Assembly: GCF_000313135.1 (NCBI RefSeq)
Contig: NW_004457244.1
Location: 142,066-165,220 of the forward strand
Length of the DNA: 23,155 nt
Origin: Acanthamoeba castellanii str. Neff
Taxonomy: Eukaryota; Discosea; Longamoebia; Acanthamoebidae
Reading direction: 5' to 3'
Shown: positions 1 to 8,813 of the stretch, piece by piece
Layout: each line of letters starts with the position of its first letter
Position numbering within the stretch: the first letter of the stretch is position 1
The notes under the pieces: generated by a model
What the model saw: only the letters and a program-made list of their open reading frames with translations
Databases searched by the model: none
Told to the model about the DNA's origin: nothing
Program-made: the position numbers and the translations under genes

Positions 1-2728
1 GCCTGACCTGGAGCTTGGTATGTACACTTTGTGTGTGTTTACTGTTCACCACCCTGACAAGTTCCAAAGTGATGCACATTGGGTTTTTTAGTTGTTGACT
101 TGTTTCCCAATGTGCATTGGGTTTTTTATTTGTTGACTTGTTTCCTGATGTGCATTGGGTTTTCTATTTGTTGACTTGTTTCCCAATGTGCATCAGGTTT
201 TCTATTCAACCTGTGAAAATCACATTCTCTAACAGTTTGTGTTGCTGACCTTACTATGCAGAAACGAAAATTCATACACTCCCAAATTTCCAATCACTTC
301 AGTCCAACCCCAACATCGTCAGCGCCAGCCTTCAGGTGACCCACAACAACCAAGCAATTCACCAGCAGAAGGAGCAGCTCAAGGGACCCTTGCATAGACC
401 CTTCAACTTTGCACCATACCTGGGTTCAACCCACATCATGCCACATTGACATTTGGAACTGCACCATCTTTGGTACAACTCCTCTTTTTGTTCTGCTGAT
501 GTGTTGATGCTTTCACTTGCCCGCCTGCACTGCCATCAGAATGGCATTGCCCAGTGACAGTTCCAGGAATTAATCACTTGCTGCAGTCTGTTGTGGATGG
601 AGGGTGTCTCACAACCAAGCCCTTCATTGTTAGATTTCTCAATGAAGATGAGCGCCTTGACTGAAACAATGTTGATGAGTTTGGTTTTACTTCCCACACC
701 ACTTTGTTTTAGCTGCACCCATGGCTATTCAGTTTTTAGGCTATTCACAATTCCCAATGCACATCAGTTTTTTTGGGTACTAACTTTTAACCTTCCAGAG
801 GCTGTTGATTGTAACCACAGAGTTGTGGTCTGGAACCTCATTGAGCACTGGCAGTGGGAGAATGTCTACGAAGTTCTGCCAGCAGCTGCAGGGATGGAAC
901 TCAGCTGGATCATCCTTGACTGCATCTCTGGCTTTGAGAACTACATCAACTTGGCAGGCTCAGTTGTCCTGAATGCTTTTGAGAAGGCCCTGAACTACTA
1001 CACCCTTGGCCAAAACCCACTCTTCCAGATCATGTGTGGCAAAAAAACTGTTACTGACTACAATGCTCTTGCTGAGCACCTGGTATGTCCACCACCTTTG
1101 TATTCCAAACCATTACTCATCACCCCACACCTCACAGAAAACACTCAAAGGTCATGCTGCACCAAAGCCCACCACTCTACAGAAGTACTCAACTACCTTA
1201 AGGGCCCTGTTCAATGCTCCAGGAGTGGTGGAGTATGTTATTTCTACTCTAACTTGTCACCTTTGTTTTGAGTCCTCACTAACTGTTCCCCTTTTCCAGT
1301 CTTATCAAGGAACTCAATTGCCTCGTTCCAGAGGGTCAGGTGTTCATCTCCCTTGACAACCTCAACTCTGGTGCCTTCAGGGAATTGAGTGCCAACAACA
1401 TGATCACCATGCTTCACCATTATAAGCACTATCAACACCAAACCCCTTCCAAGAGTATGTCCTTTCTTTTTAGTAATTGTTATTCACCTGACAAGTCTAA
1501 CTAGTACTTCCCTCTTGCCAGAGAACTTCTGGTTGCTAATCACCAACCACTGGAGCATGATCAAAAGGCAGATGGAGGCCTTTTGTCAGGCTGTTCATGC
1601 AGCCATGGAGGCTGACTGCTGCTGTGAAGATCCTGAGGAGCTTTGCCACATCTGGGACTGGATCTGTGTTGTGGAATACATTGTGCTGTGTGGTAAAAAC
1701 ATTGAGATTGAGCAGCCTCACAGCATCACCTCTGAAGTTGACACGTTCTGCAAGCACCTGTTCCAGTCAAAACTTCTCAGTGATGAGGCAGTGGAGACCT
1801 CTCCTCACCAGTTATGAAGGGAGATCACACATGCCACCACAGCCTCTCAAGCAGAGGAGGCCTCCCTTGCCTCAACATCCACAAGTGAACAGTGCTGGTG
1901 TCTCTCTGTGTTGGCCAAGGGGAAAATGGTACAAATCAACTCCTTCCTGTTCCAATTCACACCCCATTACTTTCACTTACACCACTTTTATCTGACTTCA
2001 GCCTACAGTACCCACTGCCACTGGCACCACTCTGACCACCCCAACCAGTACGTTTGCATTTTGCTGGTAAAGTTCCAAGCTCACCACATGCTTGTTCTTT
2101 ACAGCTACCAAGAAACGTGGCAAGGGTAAGGCTGAAGAGGAAAAGTCGCCATCTACCATCAAGCACAAGGCAGAGCTTGCTCTCCAGAAAAAGTATCTCC
2201 CCCAATTCACTGAGCCGCTCACCAAGCTTCTTGGCCAACCAACGCAATTCCATGAATGGCTGGTGTGTTTATTGTCCTGCATTGTTTTCCTGATGCACAT
2301 CAGTTTTTTATTTGTTGACACTTTTCCCTGATGCACATCAGGTTTTTATTTGTCAACTCTTTTCCCTGATGCACATTGGTTTTTCTAATTTCACTTATTT
2401 CCTGATGTCCACCAGTTTTTTTCTTCCACAGGTGTCAATCTACCTGCACAACTTTACCATCCACAGCACAGACATTCCTCTAAATTCTTCATTGCCCCCA
2501 TCTGCTTTTACCATGACCTACACCATTTTTCCCTGTTTTGCCACACTCTGTACATATTTTGCCAAAACCACTCACACACCATGTTCACAAAAGTACTGCT
2601 TTTGCTGCACATACACATATATCACTTGTACAGATTGTACTTTACAAAAGGTGCCACTGGCACCTTTTTCTGGACACAGTGTTAGTCCCTCAATATCACT
2701 CATCAGCAGTGGTCTAGCATGTCTGTAA
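1..2728 (+). CDS. Unrecognised multi-exon gene, 5' partial and probably broken
   Basis: I do not recognise this protein. Exons that splice in phase are 1-17, 262-422, 562-663, 799-1082, 1138-1232, 1300-1454, 1522-1815, 2002-2047, 2105-2262 and perhaps 2432 onward. Donors at 18, 1083, 1233 and 1455 are all GTATGT. Readable peptides include NHLLQSVVDGGCLTTKPFIV, VVWNLIEHWQWENVYEVLPA, QVFISLDNLNSGAFRELS and a Lys/Glu-rich stretch ending in LTKLLGQPTQFHEWL. There is an in-frame TGA near 661-663 and another stop near 1813-1815, so the gene is either disrupted or my splicing is wrong at two places. Codon choice is far less GC-biased than in genes to the right. The style resembles basidiomycete hypothetical or mobile-element genes, but that is an impression only. 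Confidence 0.45.
68..219. repeat. 38-bp tandem repeat, four copies, intronic
   Basis: Copies start at about 68, 106, 144 and 182, a constant 38-bp period. Each copy carries a 16-bp inverted-repeat core, best seen as CCCAATGTGCATTGGG at 106, followed by a T-run and TTGTTGACTTGTTT. Core variants swap one arm (CCTGATG or CATCAGG). The array lies in the intron 18-261. Confidence 0.9.
753..775. repeat. Solitary copy of the 38-bp repeat core
   Basis: CCCAATGCACATCAG followed by a T-run matches the core of the arrays at 68 and 2289. It lies just upstream of the splice acceptor at 798, so it is again intronic. Confidence 0.7.
2289..2424. repeat. 38-bp tandem repeat, second array, four copies
   Basis: Copies start at 2289, 2327, 2365 and 2401. 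The core here is mostly CCTGATGCACATCAG, whose arms CTGATG and CATCAG are perfect reverse complements. The spacer text (TTTATTTGTTGACA and variants) is shared with the first array. It lies in the putative intron 2263-2431. Confidence 0.9.
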
Positions 2729-2734
2729 TATCAT

Positions 2735-2868
2735 CTGCAAAATGGTCATAAAATCATCTGTTGTCAGGCCAAATGGCTACAAAATTATCTGTCTTCTACA
2801 AAAATGGTCATAATAATCATCAGTTGTCTGGCTACAAATTCATTTGTCATCTGCAAAAATGGGCATAT
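2735..2868. repeat. Imperfect tandem repeat of about 55-61 bp
   Basis: Three degenerate copies start at about 2735, 2796 and 2851. Each begins CTGCAAAAATGG or a close variant, and the first two continue through TCATCTGTTGTC-like and GGCTACAAA-like segments. No gene is visible between 2728 and 3040; the rest of that stretch is AT-rich and unremarkable. Confidence 0.65.
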
Positions 2869-3039
2869 CCTTTAGGAAACGGTAAAAAATCCCTACTGCA
2901 CAACAGGAGCAGTTTTGAAACTGTTTCAAAAAAAATTGTGTTTCAATTCATGCCATGTACTTTGTCTCTTTACAGTACATTCACCTCTTTCCTCACGTTC
3001 TCACGTACCACGGCTCCTCAGTCATCATCACTTGACCTT

Positions 3040-3605
3040 TCCAACAGAGAGGTAAAGCACAGAGCACAGAGGACCGGGGTACCAGTCATCTTCGCCTTGC
3101 CTCTTGAACTCAACAATGTCGACCGGCAGTGTACATTGACCAGCCTTCAGTGACACTTTGGTGGCAGATAGCGGGTGGAGGCCAATGATAAGTCCAAGTC
3201 TGTTCCGACAGCAGTGGTGCTTCTGGATGTTTGAGTGCTTGCCGGGCGTTGACCATGAATGCCTCAGCCAGCACCCGAGCTCAGCCCCTTCAGCAAGCAT
3301 CGCGTTGCAGGCGTTGTCGAGCTCTACGTGGTCTTGCGTGCGGGCAAGCTGTGGTAAAAGCGTCAATGGAAAGGTTCTAATCAGACACAGAAGTAAAACC
3401 AACAAGAGGGAAAGCACCTGCATGAGTGGCAAGTCCTCACCCGCCAAAGGCACATCAGCGAACATCTCCACACGAGGCAGATAAGCCCCGCCCACCAAGT
3501 TGGCGACTCGTTGAGGATATGGCGCAGTGGTCAACTTCTATCGGCCCAGCTTGGCGATGCTGGACGCAGTTTCTGCTGCCACAGCGCACGCAGGCCTGTC
3601 ACTTG
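3040..3605 (-). pseudogene. Decayed partial copy of the N-terminal region of the PHD/kinase gene
   Basis: This stretch is a diverged duplicate of 6,920-7,710. It keeps recognisable peptides on the minus strand: a version of the VDIVEFKRQGEDDW segment, QLARTQDHVELDNACNAML, and RVANLVGGAYLPRVEMFADV. Compared with the intact gene it lacks about 220 bp, equivalent to 7,068-7,288, with the join near 3190. Several small indels also break the frame. Sequence corresponding to the PHD and kinase exons is absent. It is therefore a truncated duplicate, probably non-functional, although short open stretches survive. Confidence 0.8.
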
Positions 3606-4327
3606 ATGCAACACTGCCGCCCTGACGAGGTTGAATATGTTTTCAATTTGTTTTTCCCTCTCTCTCTGTGATGTTTCCAAAAGGCTAAGCAAAGCGATTG
3701 AAGAAACTTGGACTGGGTTTGAACAGAGTGGGAAGCATGATCGGAATGGAATGAAACAGGTTTGACCGGCGGTGCGAAGGGCGAAGAAGTCTTTATTCAC
3801 CCCTTCCGTACCGAAGCCAAATCTGGTGCGAGCGGTCATCTAGTCGTGCGTGCGCGCGTGTGCATTATCATTGCGGGTGCGTGTGTCGTGCGTGCGTTTT
3901 GTGTGTCGTGAAGCTGAAGGCAGGCACCGACTTGGCCGTCCTCGGTCGGGGGTGAATCAGTCGCCTTGGGAGAGGCCGGAATCGTGGTAGAGGAATGTGT
4001 GCGCATGCATGAGATATCTATTGAGCACCGACGAGGGCGGGGGGAGAGGAAGGCTACGTACCTCTCGAGGGTCACTTCTGAAGTGTTGATGGTTTCACCC
4101 CTTCCTAAACGAAGCGTGGATCATGAACAATCGCCTGCACCTCCTACACAGCGGCAATTGGGTAACAGCTGTTGAGGATCATGTGCACACACACACACAC
4201 AGTACATCGCGGTAGTACTAGTACGTTCCCTCGGCCAATGCCACTCAACGTGGTCACGCGGGCGCACGCGTCGAGTCATGACCGCAAGCTGCGGAGGCCC
4301 GCTGGTGCGAAAAACGGGGAGGAAGGA
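3606..4327. other. Gene-free spacer between the two pseudogene pieces
   Basis: No convincing coding region. It holds GTGCGTGCG-type alternating purine/pyrimidine runs (about 3843-3905) and a short CA run (about 4187-4201). Two short related segments, CACCCCTTCCGTACCGAAGC at about 3800 and CACCCCTTCCTAAACGAAGC at about 4097, hint at local duplication. It corresponds in position to 7,710-8,010 of the intact locus, but I see little similarity there. Confidence 0.5.
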
Positions 4328-4640
4328 CGTGAAAAGGACTTTAAAAAGAATGAAAGTGCATCAAGCAAGAGGACAACAAGATCGCTGAGCTAAGTGCCCA
4401 GCTGCAGCGAGTGCTCGCGGCCTGCACGAGCAGCGCGTGCTGGCCTACAAACGATGGGAGAAGTACGAACCGATTCGCATCATTTGCTCAACGCCATTGA
4501 TGCAGACCGATGTGATGAGTGGGGTCACTGTGCAGGGCCTTCAGGGAGTATGTGGCACTGGAGGACCAGGCTGCGGGCTGTGAAGACTACCAAGATGCCA
4601 TCAAGGAGGCGGTGATGAACTAATGTCACCTACAGGCTCG
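4328..4640 (+). pseudogene. Decayed copy of REX1-B exons 1 and 2
   Basis: This matches 8,010-8,275 closely, including the AACAAGATCGCTGAGCTAAG stretch and the exon with AFREYVALEDQA. Compared with the intact gene, the start ATG is GTG, extra bases follow it, and two extra bases (CG) in the segment reading GTGCTCGCGGCCTGCACG shift the frame. Exons 3 and 4 are missing; similarity ends a little past 4,620, within what would be intron 2. It lies in the same orientation and order relative to the minus-strand pseudogene as the intact pair does, so the two pieces are one duplicated block. Confidence 0.85.
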
Positions 4641-4667
4641 CACCTCTCGCTACGTGAAAGAAGGGCG

Positions 4668-4673
4668 TTTATT
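4668..4673 (-). terminator. Polyadenylation signal AATAAA of the PHD/kinase gene
   Basis: AATAAA on the minus strand, about 18 bases past the TAG stop at 4692. Confidence 0.55.
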
Positions 4674-4691
4674 GTGCTAGCGCCCGAACAA

Positions 4692-6242
4692 CTACAGTTG
4701 TTGGGTGGTGCCCCAGGCCGAAGGGAACAGCTGGCAAGCCGACGCAGCATCGAGCCGGCGTTCAGGATCGATGCACAGCAACTGGGTGACTAATCCCCAC
4801 CGCGCCCTCGTCAACTGCGGTCCCCTGCTCCAACGAAGGAAGAGTGAATGTGAGAGGGGGGGGATGAGCATGATCATGAGAGAATGAGGATGAGGAGATC
4901 GTACACAGTGCAGGCTGGGCCAGCTGATGCCTGCGCCCACTGCGCCACCTCCTCGAACGACATGCGCGAAACCTCCTGGTTGACTTGGTCGTCTGGCATC
5001 GGCACGTTGAGCAGCTGCACAGCGAACAGATCATCTGTTAGTCTCGTGCTGTGCTGTGCTGTGCTGTGCTGTGCTGTGCTGTGCTGTGCTGTGCTGTGCT
5101 GTGCCTCAGGTGTACCTGCCAAGCGATCAAGACCCCGGCGGCCCAGATGTCGATCTTGTGGGAGACTTGTGGGCACCACCCGCAGCTGTCAAGAAGCTCG
5201 GGGGCCAAGTACCCAGGTGTGCCCACCGGAGCAAACTCAGACCACGTACTGCCCAGCCGCCGGTTCGTCGCGACTTCGAAATCGATGATGGTGAGCTCCC
5301 CAGTCGGGATGCTGTAGAGAACGTTGTTGTGCGAGATGTCGTGGTGCACAACACCCAGCTCGTGGAGCTCCCGTAGGGCCTGCCTCATGATCGATTGTAA
5401 CGCATGTGCGGTTGTTAGTCGTGTGGTGTGGTGTGGTGTGGTGTGGTGTGGTGTGGTGTGGTGTGGTGTGGTGTGGTGTGGTGTGACATATGGAAGCTGC
5501 AGATCAGCATTCCTCGCATATTTTCACAAACAAGTGTGGTGGAAAGACAACATTTCTACACAAACCCAAATACATACCGACAGTAGTTGGAAGACATAGG
5601 AAGCGAATGTGGAGTCTGGTTGGCGGTATGCCTCTTCGTGTTCTGTTTCGTGAGGTTTCACATGTGAAACATGAGAAGAGTATAGAATGGTGCATTGCAG
5701 GCCTGTTGTTGCAGGTGTGCAGGGAAGCGAAGAGGGTATCGTCAGTACCTATGCAGCCCAGCACAAGACCATGATACCATTCTTTGCCGCACTCGAACAG
5801 ACCCGAGGTCAGGAAACGGGGAATGTGCCGCGTTACTCCCTGGAGCCTCTTCAGAATGCCGGCTTCCTGCTTGCCTTTGACCACGTCCCGCACCAACTTG
5901 AGCACCAGCAGGTCCCCCTCTGCTGACCTGAGCAGCCACACTTGGCTTCTTTTCGTCTGTGCTGACCCTCACGCGTCAGTTGACAACAAAGCAGCTGAGC
6001 CCCTGTAGAGCACCACCGCATTCATCCGGGGGGGGGGGATTACCCGGGCGAGCTGCCGAATGGGCACCCCAGCGCCGTGGGTGCGTGGTACGGGGCCGAT
6101 TTCCTCGTCATGTTGCTGGCCACGGTCTGCTCGCTTGTGCTTGCGGCGCCGAGTGTCAGGTCGTTGTTTCTCATTCTGCTGCTGCTGCCCCTGCTGCTGT
6201 TGCTTGTGTTCACGCTTCCTCTTCTTCTCCTCCTCTCGTTTG

Positions 6243-6275
<33 letters not shown>

Positions 6276-7990
6276 GGCCCTCCCTGCTCGCCTTTCCTCT
6301 TTCTCTCCTCTCGTGCAGACTTACTACATTCGGAGCAGTACCAGGCCTCGTCCTGCGCGGGGAGCTGGGCCATCTCGATACACGACGGATGGCACCACCT
6401 GGCGCACTGGTGGCACTCGACGTACTGGGCACCGTCGTCGATCCGCTTGCAGACGCAGTAATGCTTCTTCCAGAGGTCGTCTCGCGGGTCTGGCAGTTCA
6501 CCGGCAAACTGCGTTACGAAGTCTTCCAGCATGGCCTCCTCCCTGATGACGTTGGCAACGATGTGATGGCGCAGCAGGAAGAGCCGCTTCATGTCCCTCT
6601 TGCTCGCCAGCCGCGCCGAGTAGAGGGGCACCACCTTGCTCCGCGATGTGCTCCCGTTTCGCAGGGTCGCTGGGCCGAGAACGATGGCCATCTCGACAGA
6701 GCTGCCCGACAGCTGCGTGCAGTAGCTGACGGGGAAGGTACGGTCCATCGGGCGGTATGCCTGCCCCTCTCTCAGCTCCATGCGGTCGAGGGCATTGATG
6801 AGGTCCATCCGCTGGAAGCATGCCACCAGACCCTGCCACAGCAAGCGGTCCCTACACAGAGGCAACACCCCCCCCCGCGCGCGTGGTGTAGGTGAGCATA
6901 GAAATGTACATGCATAGAAGTACAGAGCACAGAGGACCGGTCCGTACCAGTCATCTTCGCCTTGCCTCTTGAACTCAACAATGTCGGCCGGCAGGGTACA
7001 TTGACCGGCCTTCAGCGAGCGCCACTTTGGCGGCAAATAGCGGGCGGAGAGGCCGATGACTGCGTCCGGTCGCAGAAGCCCCTCTCTGGGCGTTGTCGAT
7101 CGTGCCCCCACCATCGCCACATTCCTTAAGTGGCGTGGTGGGTGGTGGGTGGGGGAAGTGGCAAATCAGAATTTGGAGGGGCGGGGACGGAGAGGGAGGG
7201 AGAGAGGGAGAGAGGGAGGACCACGAACCCATCCAGTGACACGGCTGTGGGCGGGTGGCCTGCGAGGACGAGGTGGCCATGGAGGAGAAATGTCCAAGTC
7301 TGTTCTGAAAGCAGTGGTGCGTCTGGAAGTTTGAGTACATGCCGGGCGTTGACCATGAATGCCTCAGCCAGCACCCGAACATCGGCACCCTCGTCAAGCA
7401 TCGCGTTCCAGGCGTTATCGATCTCTTCGTGGACTTTCGTGCGGGCAAGCTGTGGTACAAGCGTCGAGAGAGGAAAGGTGCTTCATAAGCATAAGTAGAT
7501 AACAACGACAAGAGGGTTGAATTGGTGGAGCACCTGCATGAGCGGCGTTAAATCCACACCTGCCAAAGGCATATCGGCGAACGCTTCGGCATGAGGTATA
7601 TGAGACCCGCCCACCAAGTTGGCGATTCGTTGGGTATATGGCGCATTGGTCAACATCGCTCGGCCCAGCTTTGTGATGCTGGACGCAGTTTCGGCAGCGC
7701 GCGCAGGCGTAATGGCTGCCTGCCGTGAACGAGTGTGTGTCGGTGTTGCTGTCACCGCTGTCAGCAGATTTACACAGAAGAGGCTGGGCAGTACCTGAAG
7801 GACCCATTATTGCGGTGGCACGCTCTCCATCTGGCCTAGGTGATGTGTCAGTGAATTCCCTTCGCTTGGCGTTGCTCATCTCGACCAACTTGTACGATTT
7901 TTTGATCTGTACGATTTGTTTTCCCGCCACGGGGGCAAGTGTGGCTCTCGAAATTTCAAGTGCGCCTGCTTCCTCGAACGTGCCTCGCAT
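4692..7990 (-). CDS. PD-(D/E)xK-like / PHD finger / divergent protein kinase fusion
   Basis: Ten exons keep phase throughout: 7990-7795, 7715-7534, 7449-7229, 7124-6948, 6851-5985, 5945-5749, 5702-5578, 5379-5116, 5014-4905 and 4824-4692, about 823 residues. Residues 219-252 show RPD...VEFK, a PD-(D/E)xK-like pattern, followed by a Trp/Gln helix. Residues 391-434 form a C4HC3 PHD finger (CVC, CHQC, HPSC, WYCSEC). A Lys/Asp/Gln-rich linker follows. The kinase covers about 530-815: Lys564, HHDISHNN (Asp669, Asn674), DFE (Asp688) instead of DFG, GTPGYLAPE, DIWAAG and a final LLCIDPERRLDA. PHD fingers usually read histone H3 tails, so a nuclear role is inferred. The 39-nt intron at 5984-5946 joins PHD and kinase; if it is wrong, these are two genes. 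The kinase resembles FunK1-type kinases. The start codon at 7990 is the first ATG. Confidence 0.72.
5046..5104. repeat. GTGCT pentanucleotide microsatellite
   Basis: Eleven perfect copies of GTGCT plus a partial one. It lies in the intron 5115-5015 of the PHD/kinase gene. Confidence 0.97.
5421..5485. repeat. GTGTG pentanucleotide microsatellite
   Basis: Thirteen perfect copies of GTGTG (read GTGTGGTGTG). It lies in the intron 5577-5380, one exon away from the GTGCT array. The intron acceptor was placed at GGCAG before 5379 because the array itself contains no AG on the minus strand. Confidence 0.97.
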
Positions 7991-8019
7991 TCTTGCGGTT
8001 ATGCCGCAGAAAGAAAAAA
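7991..8019. promoter_or_regulatory. Very short divergent start-codon gap
   Basis: Only 29 bases separate the ATG of the minus-strand PHD/kinase gene from the ATG of REX1-B. Promoter elements must overlap coding sequence, or one of the starts is wrong (a downstream in-frame ATG exists in the minus-strand gene at about 7877). No TATA-like element is visible. Confidence 0.4.
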
Positions 8020-8730
8020 ATGCATCAAGAAGACAACAAGATCGCTGAGCTAAGTGCCCAGCTGCAGCGAGTGCTCGGCCTGCACGAGCAGCGCGTGCTG
8101 GCCTACAAACGATGGGAGAAGTACGTACTGATTCGTTTCATTTACTCCACACGATTGATGCGGACCGATGCGGGGCCTATTCGCTATGTAGGGCCTTCAG
8201 GGAGTATGTGGCACTGGAGGACCAGGCCGAGGGCTGGGAAGACTATCAAGATGCCATCAAGGAGGCGGTATGAATCACACCTACAAGGCACTACATCCAT
8301 CTCATCTTCGCCCTAGACAGGTGAGTTCGTGAAAATCTCAACGGCCGTGCGGGAGGTCGAGGCCCAGCTGGCGCTGTCCAGGCCAGACCTGGCGGCCATG
8401 GTGCGCAGCCTGCAGGAACTGGAGAAGCAAAAGCTTCAGCTCGTACGCTGCCTCTCTTCATCCTCTTCTTGGCCGCAGCCGCAAGACGGTCTGCTCACGC
8501 GTTGGGGAGTGCTTTGCTGGACACAGACGGCCAAGGTGCAGGCAGGCAAGGAGAAGGCAGTGGTGACAGAACGCGTCGATGAAGAGGTCGACTGGGTGTG
8601 GGAGCGAGAGGAGAAGGGCATGCGAAACCAGCTGAACGGCCTCGTCGAGGAGATCAACCTCGTCATCGACTCCTTGCGCGTCGAACTGCAAGATCTCGCT
8701 CCGCCCAGCTCTGAAGAAGCCAACGAATAA
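8020..8730 (+). CDS. REX1-B domain protein (DNA repair)
   Basis: Four exons (8020-8120, 8192-8267, 8317-8442, 8527-8730) splice in phase to 168 residues. The protein is helical and coiled-coil-like throughout. The key signature is SRPDLAAMVRSLQELEKQKL, about residues 75-100, which matches the conserved block of REX1-B proteins (RPDLA..., LQ.LE.EKL.LT) as I remember it. Upstream comes LHEQRVLAYKRWEKAFREYV, typical of the family N-terminus. Chlamydomonas REX1-B was named from an excision-repair mutant; its biochemical role is unknown. The C-terminal 60 residues (EEVDWVWEREEKG onward) are acidic and less family-like. It lies head to head with the PHD/kinase gene and tail to tail with PARP. A decayed duplicate lies at 4,328-4,640. 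Confidence 0.75.
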
Positions 8731-8731
8731 A
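8726..8731 (+). terminator. AATAAA overlapping the REX1-B stop codon
   Basis: The TAA stop (8728-8730) lies inside AATAAA. The next 80 bases contain no other AATAAA on the plus strand. Confidence 0.55.
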
Positions 8732-8813
8732 GAAACACCACGATGGAAGCAGAGGTAAAATTGCTTGATCTTCTTCTTCTTGTACGGGCAGAAAGGAGTG
8801 TGGTCGATGTCCT

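Noticed and set aside
68..2424. The regularly spaced repeats as a CRISPR array
   Set aside because: The 38-bp units are directly tandem with no unique spacers, and the context is an intron-containing gene.
3836..4175. Small overlapping open frames on both strands in the pseudogene spacer
   Set aside because: Low-complexity, no family pattern, no splice partners.
5421..5485. The GTGTG array as coding sequence (His/Thr/Pro repeat) upstream of the catalytic loop
   Set aside because: A clean acceptor at GGCAG before 5379 restores the kinase alignment, which leaves the array in the intron.
5504..5756. Reading straight through from the kinase exon ending at 5749 into LFASLHTCNNRPAM
   Set aside because: Splicing 5749 to 5702 gives a phased exon ending STFASYVFQLLS that joins ALRELHELGVVH, a far better kinase helix.
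6077..6895. Plus-strand 272-codon frame with hydrophobic Leu/Val runs, membrane-protein-like
   Set aside because: It is antisense to the PHD exon; the Leu/Val runs are the complement of the Gln/Lys/Asp tracts.
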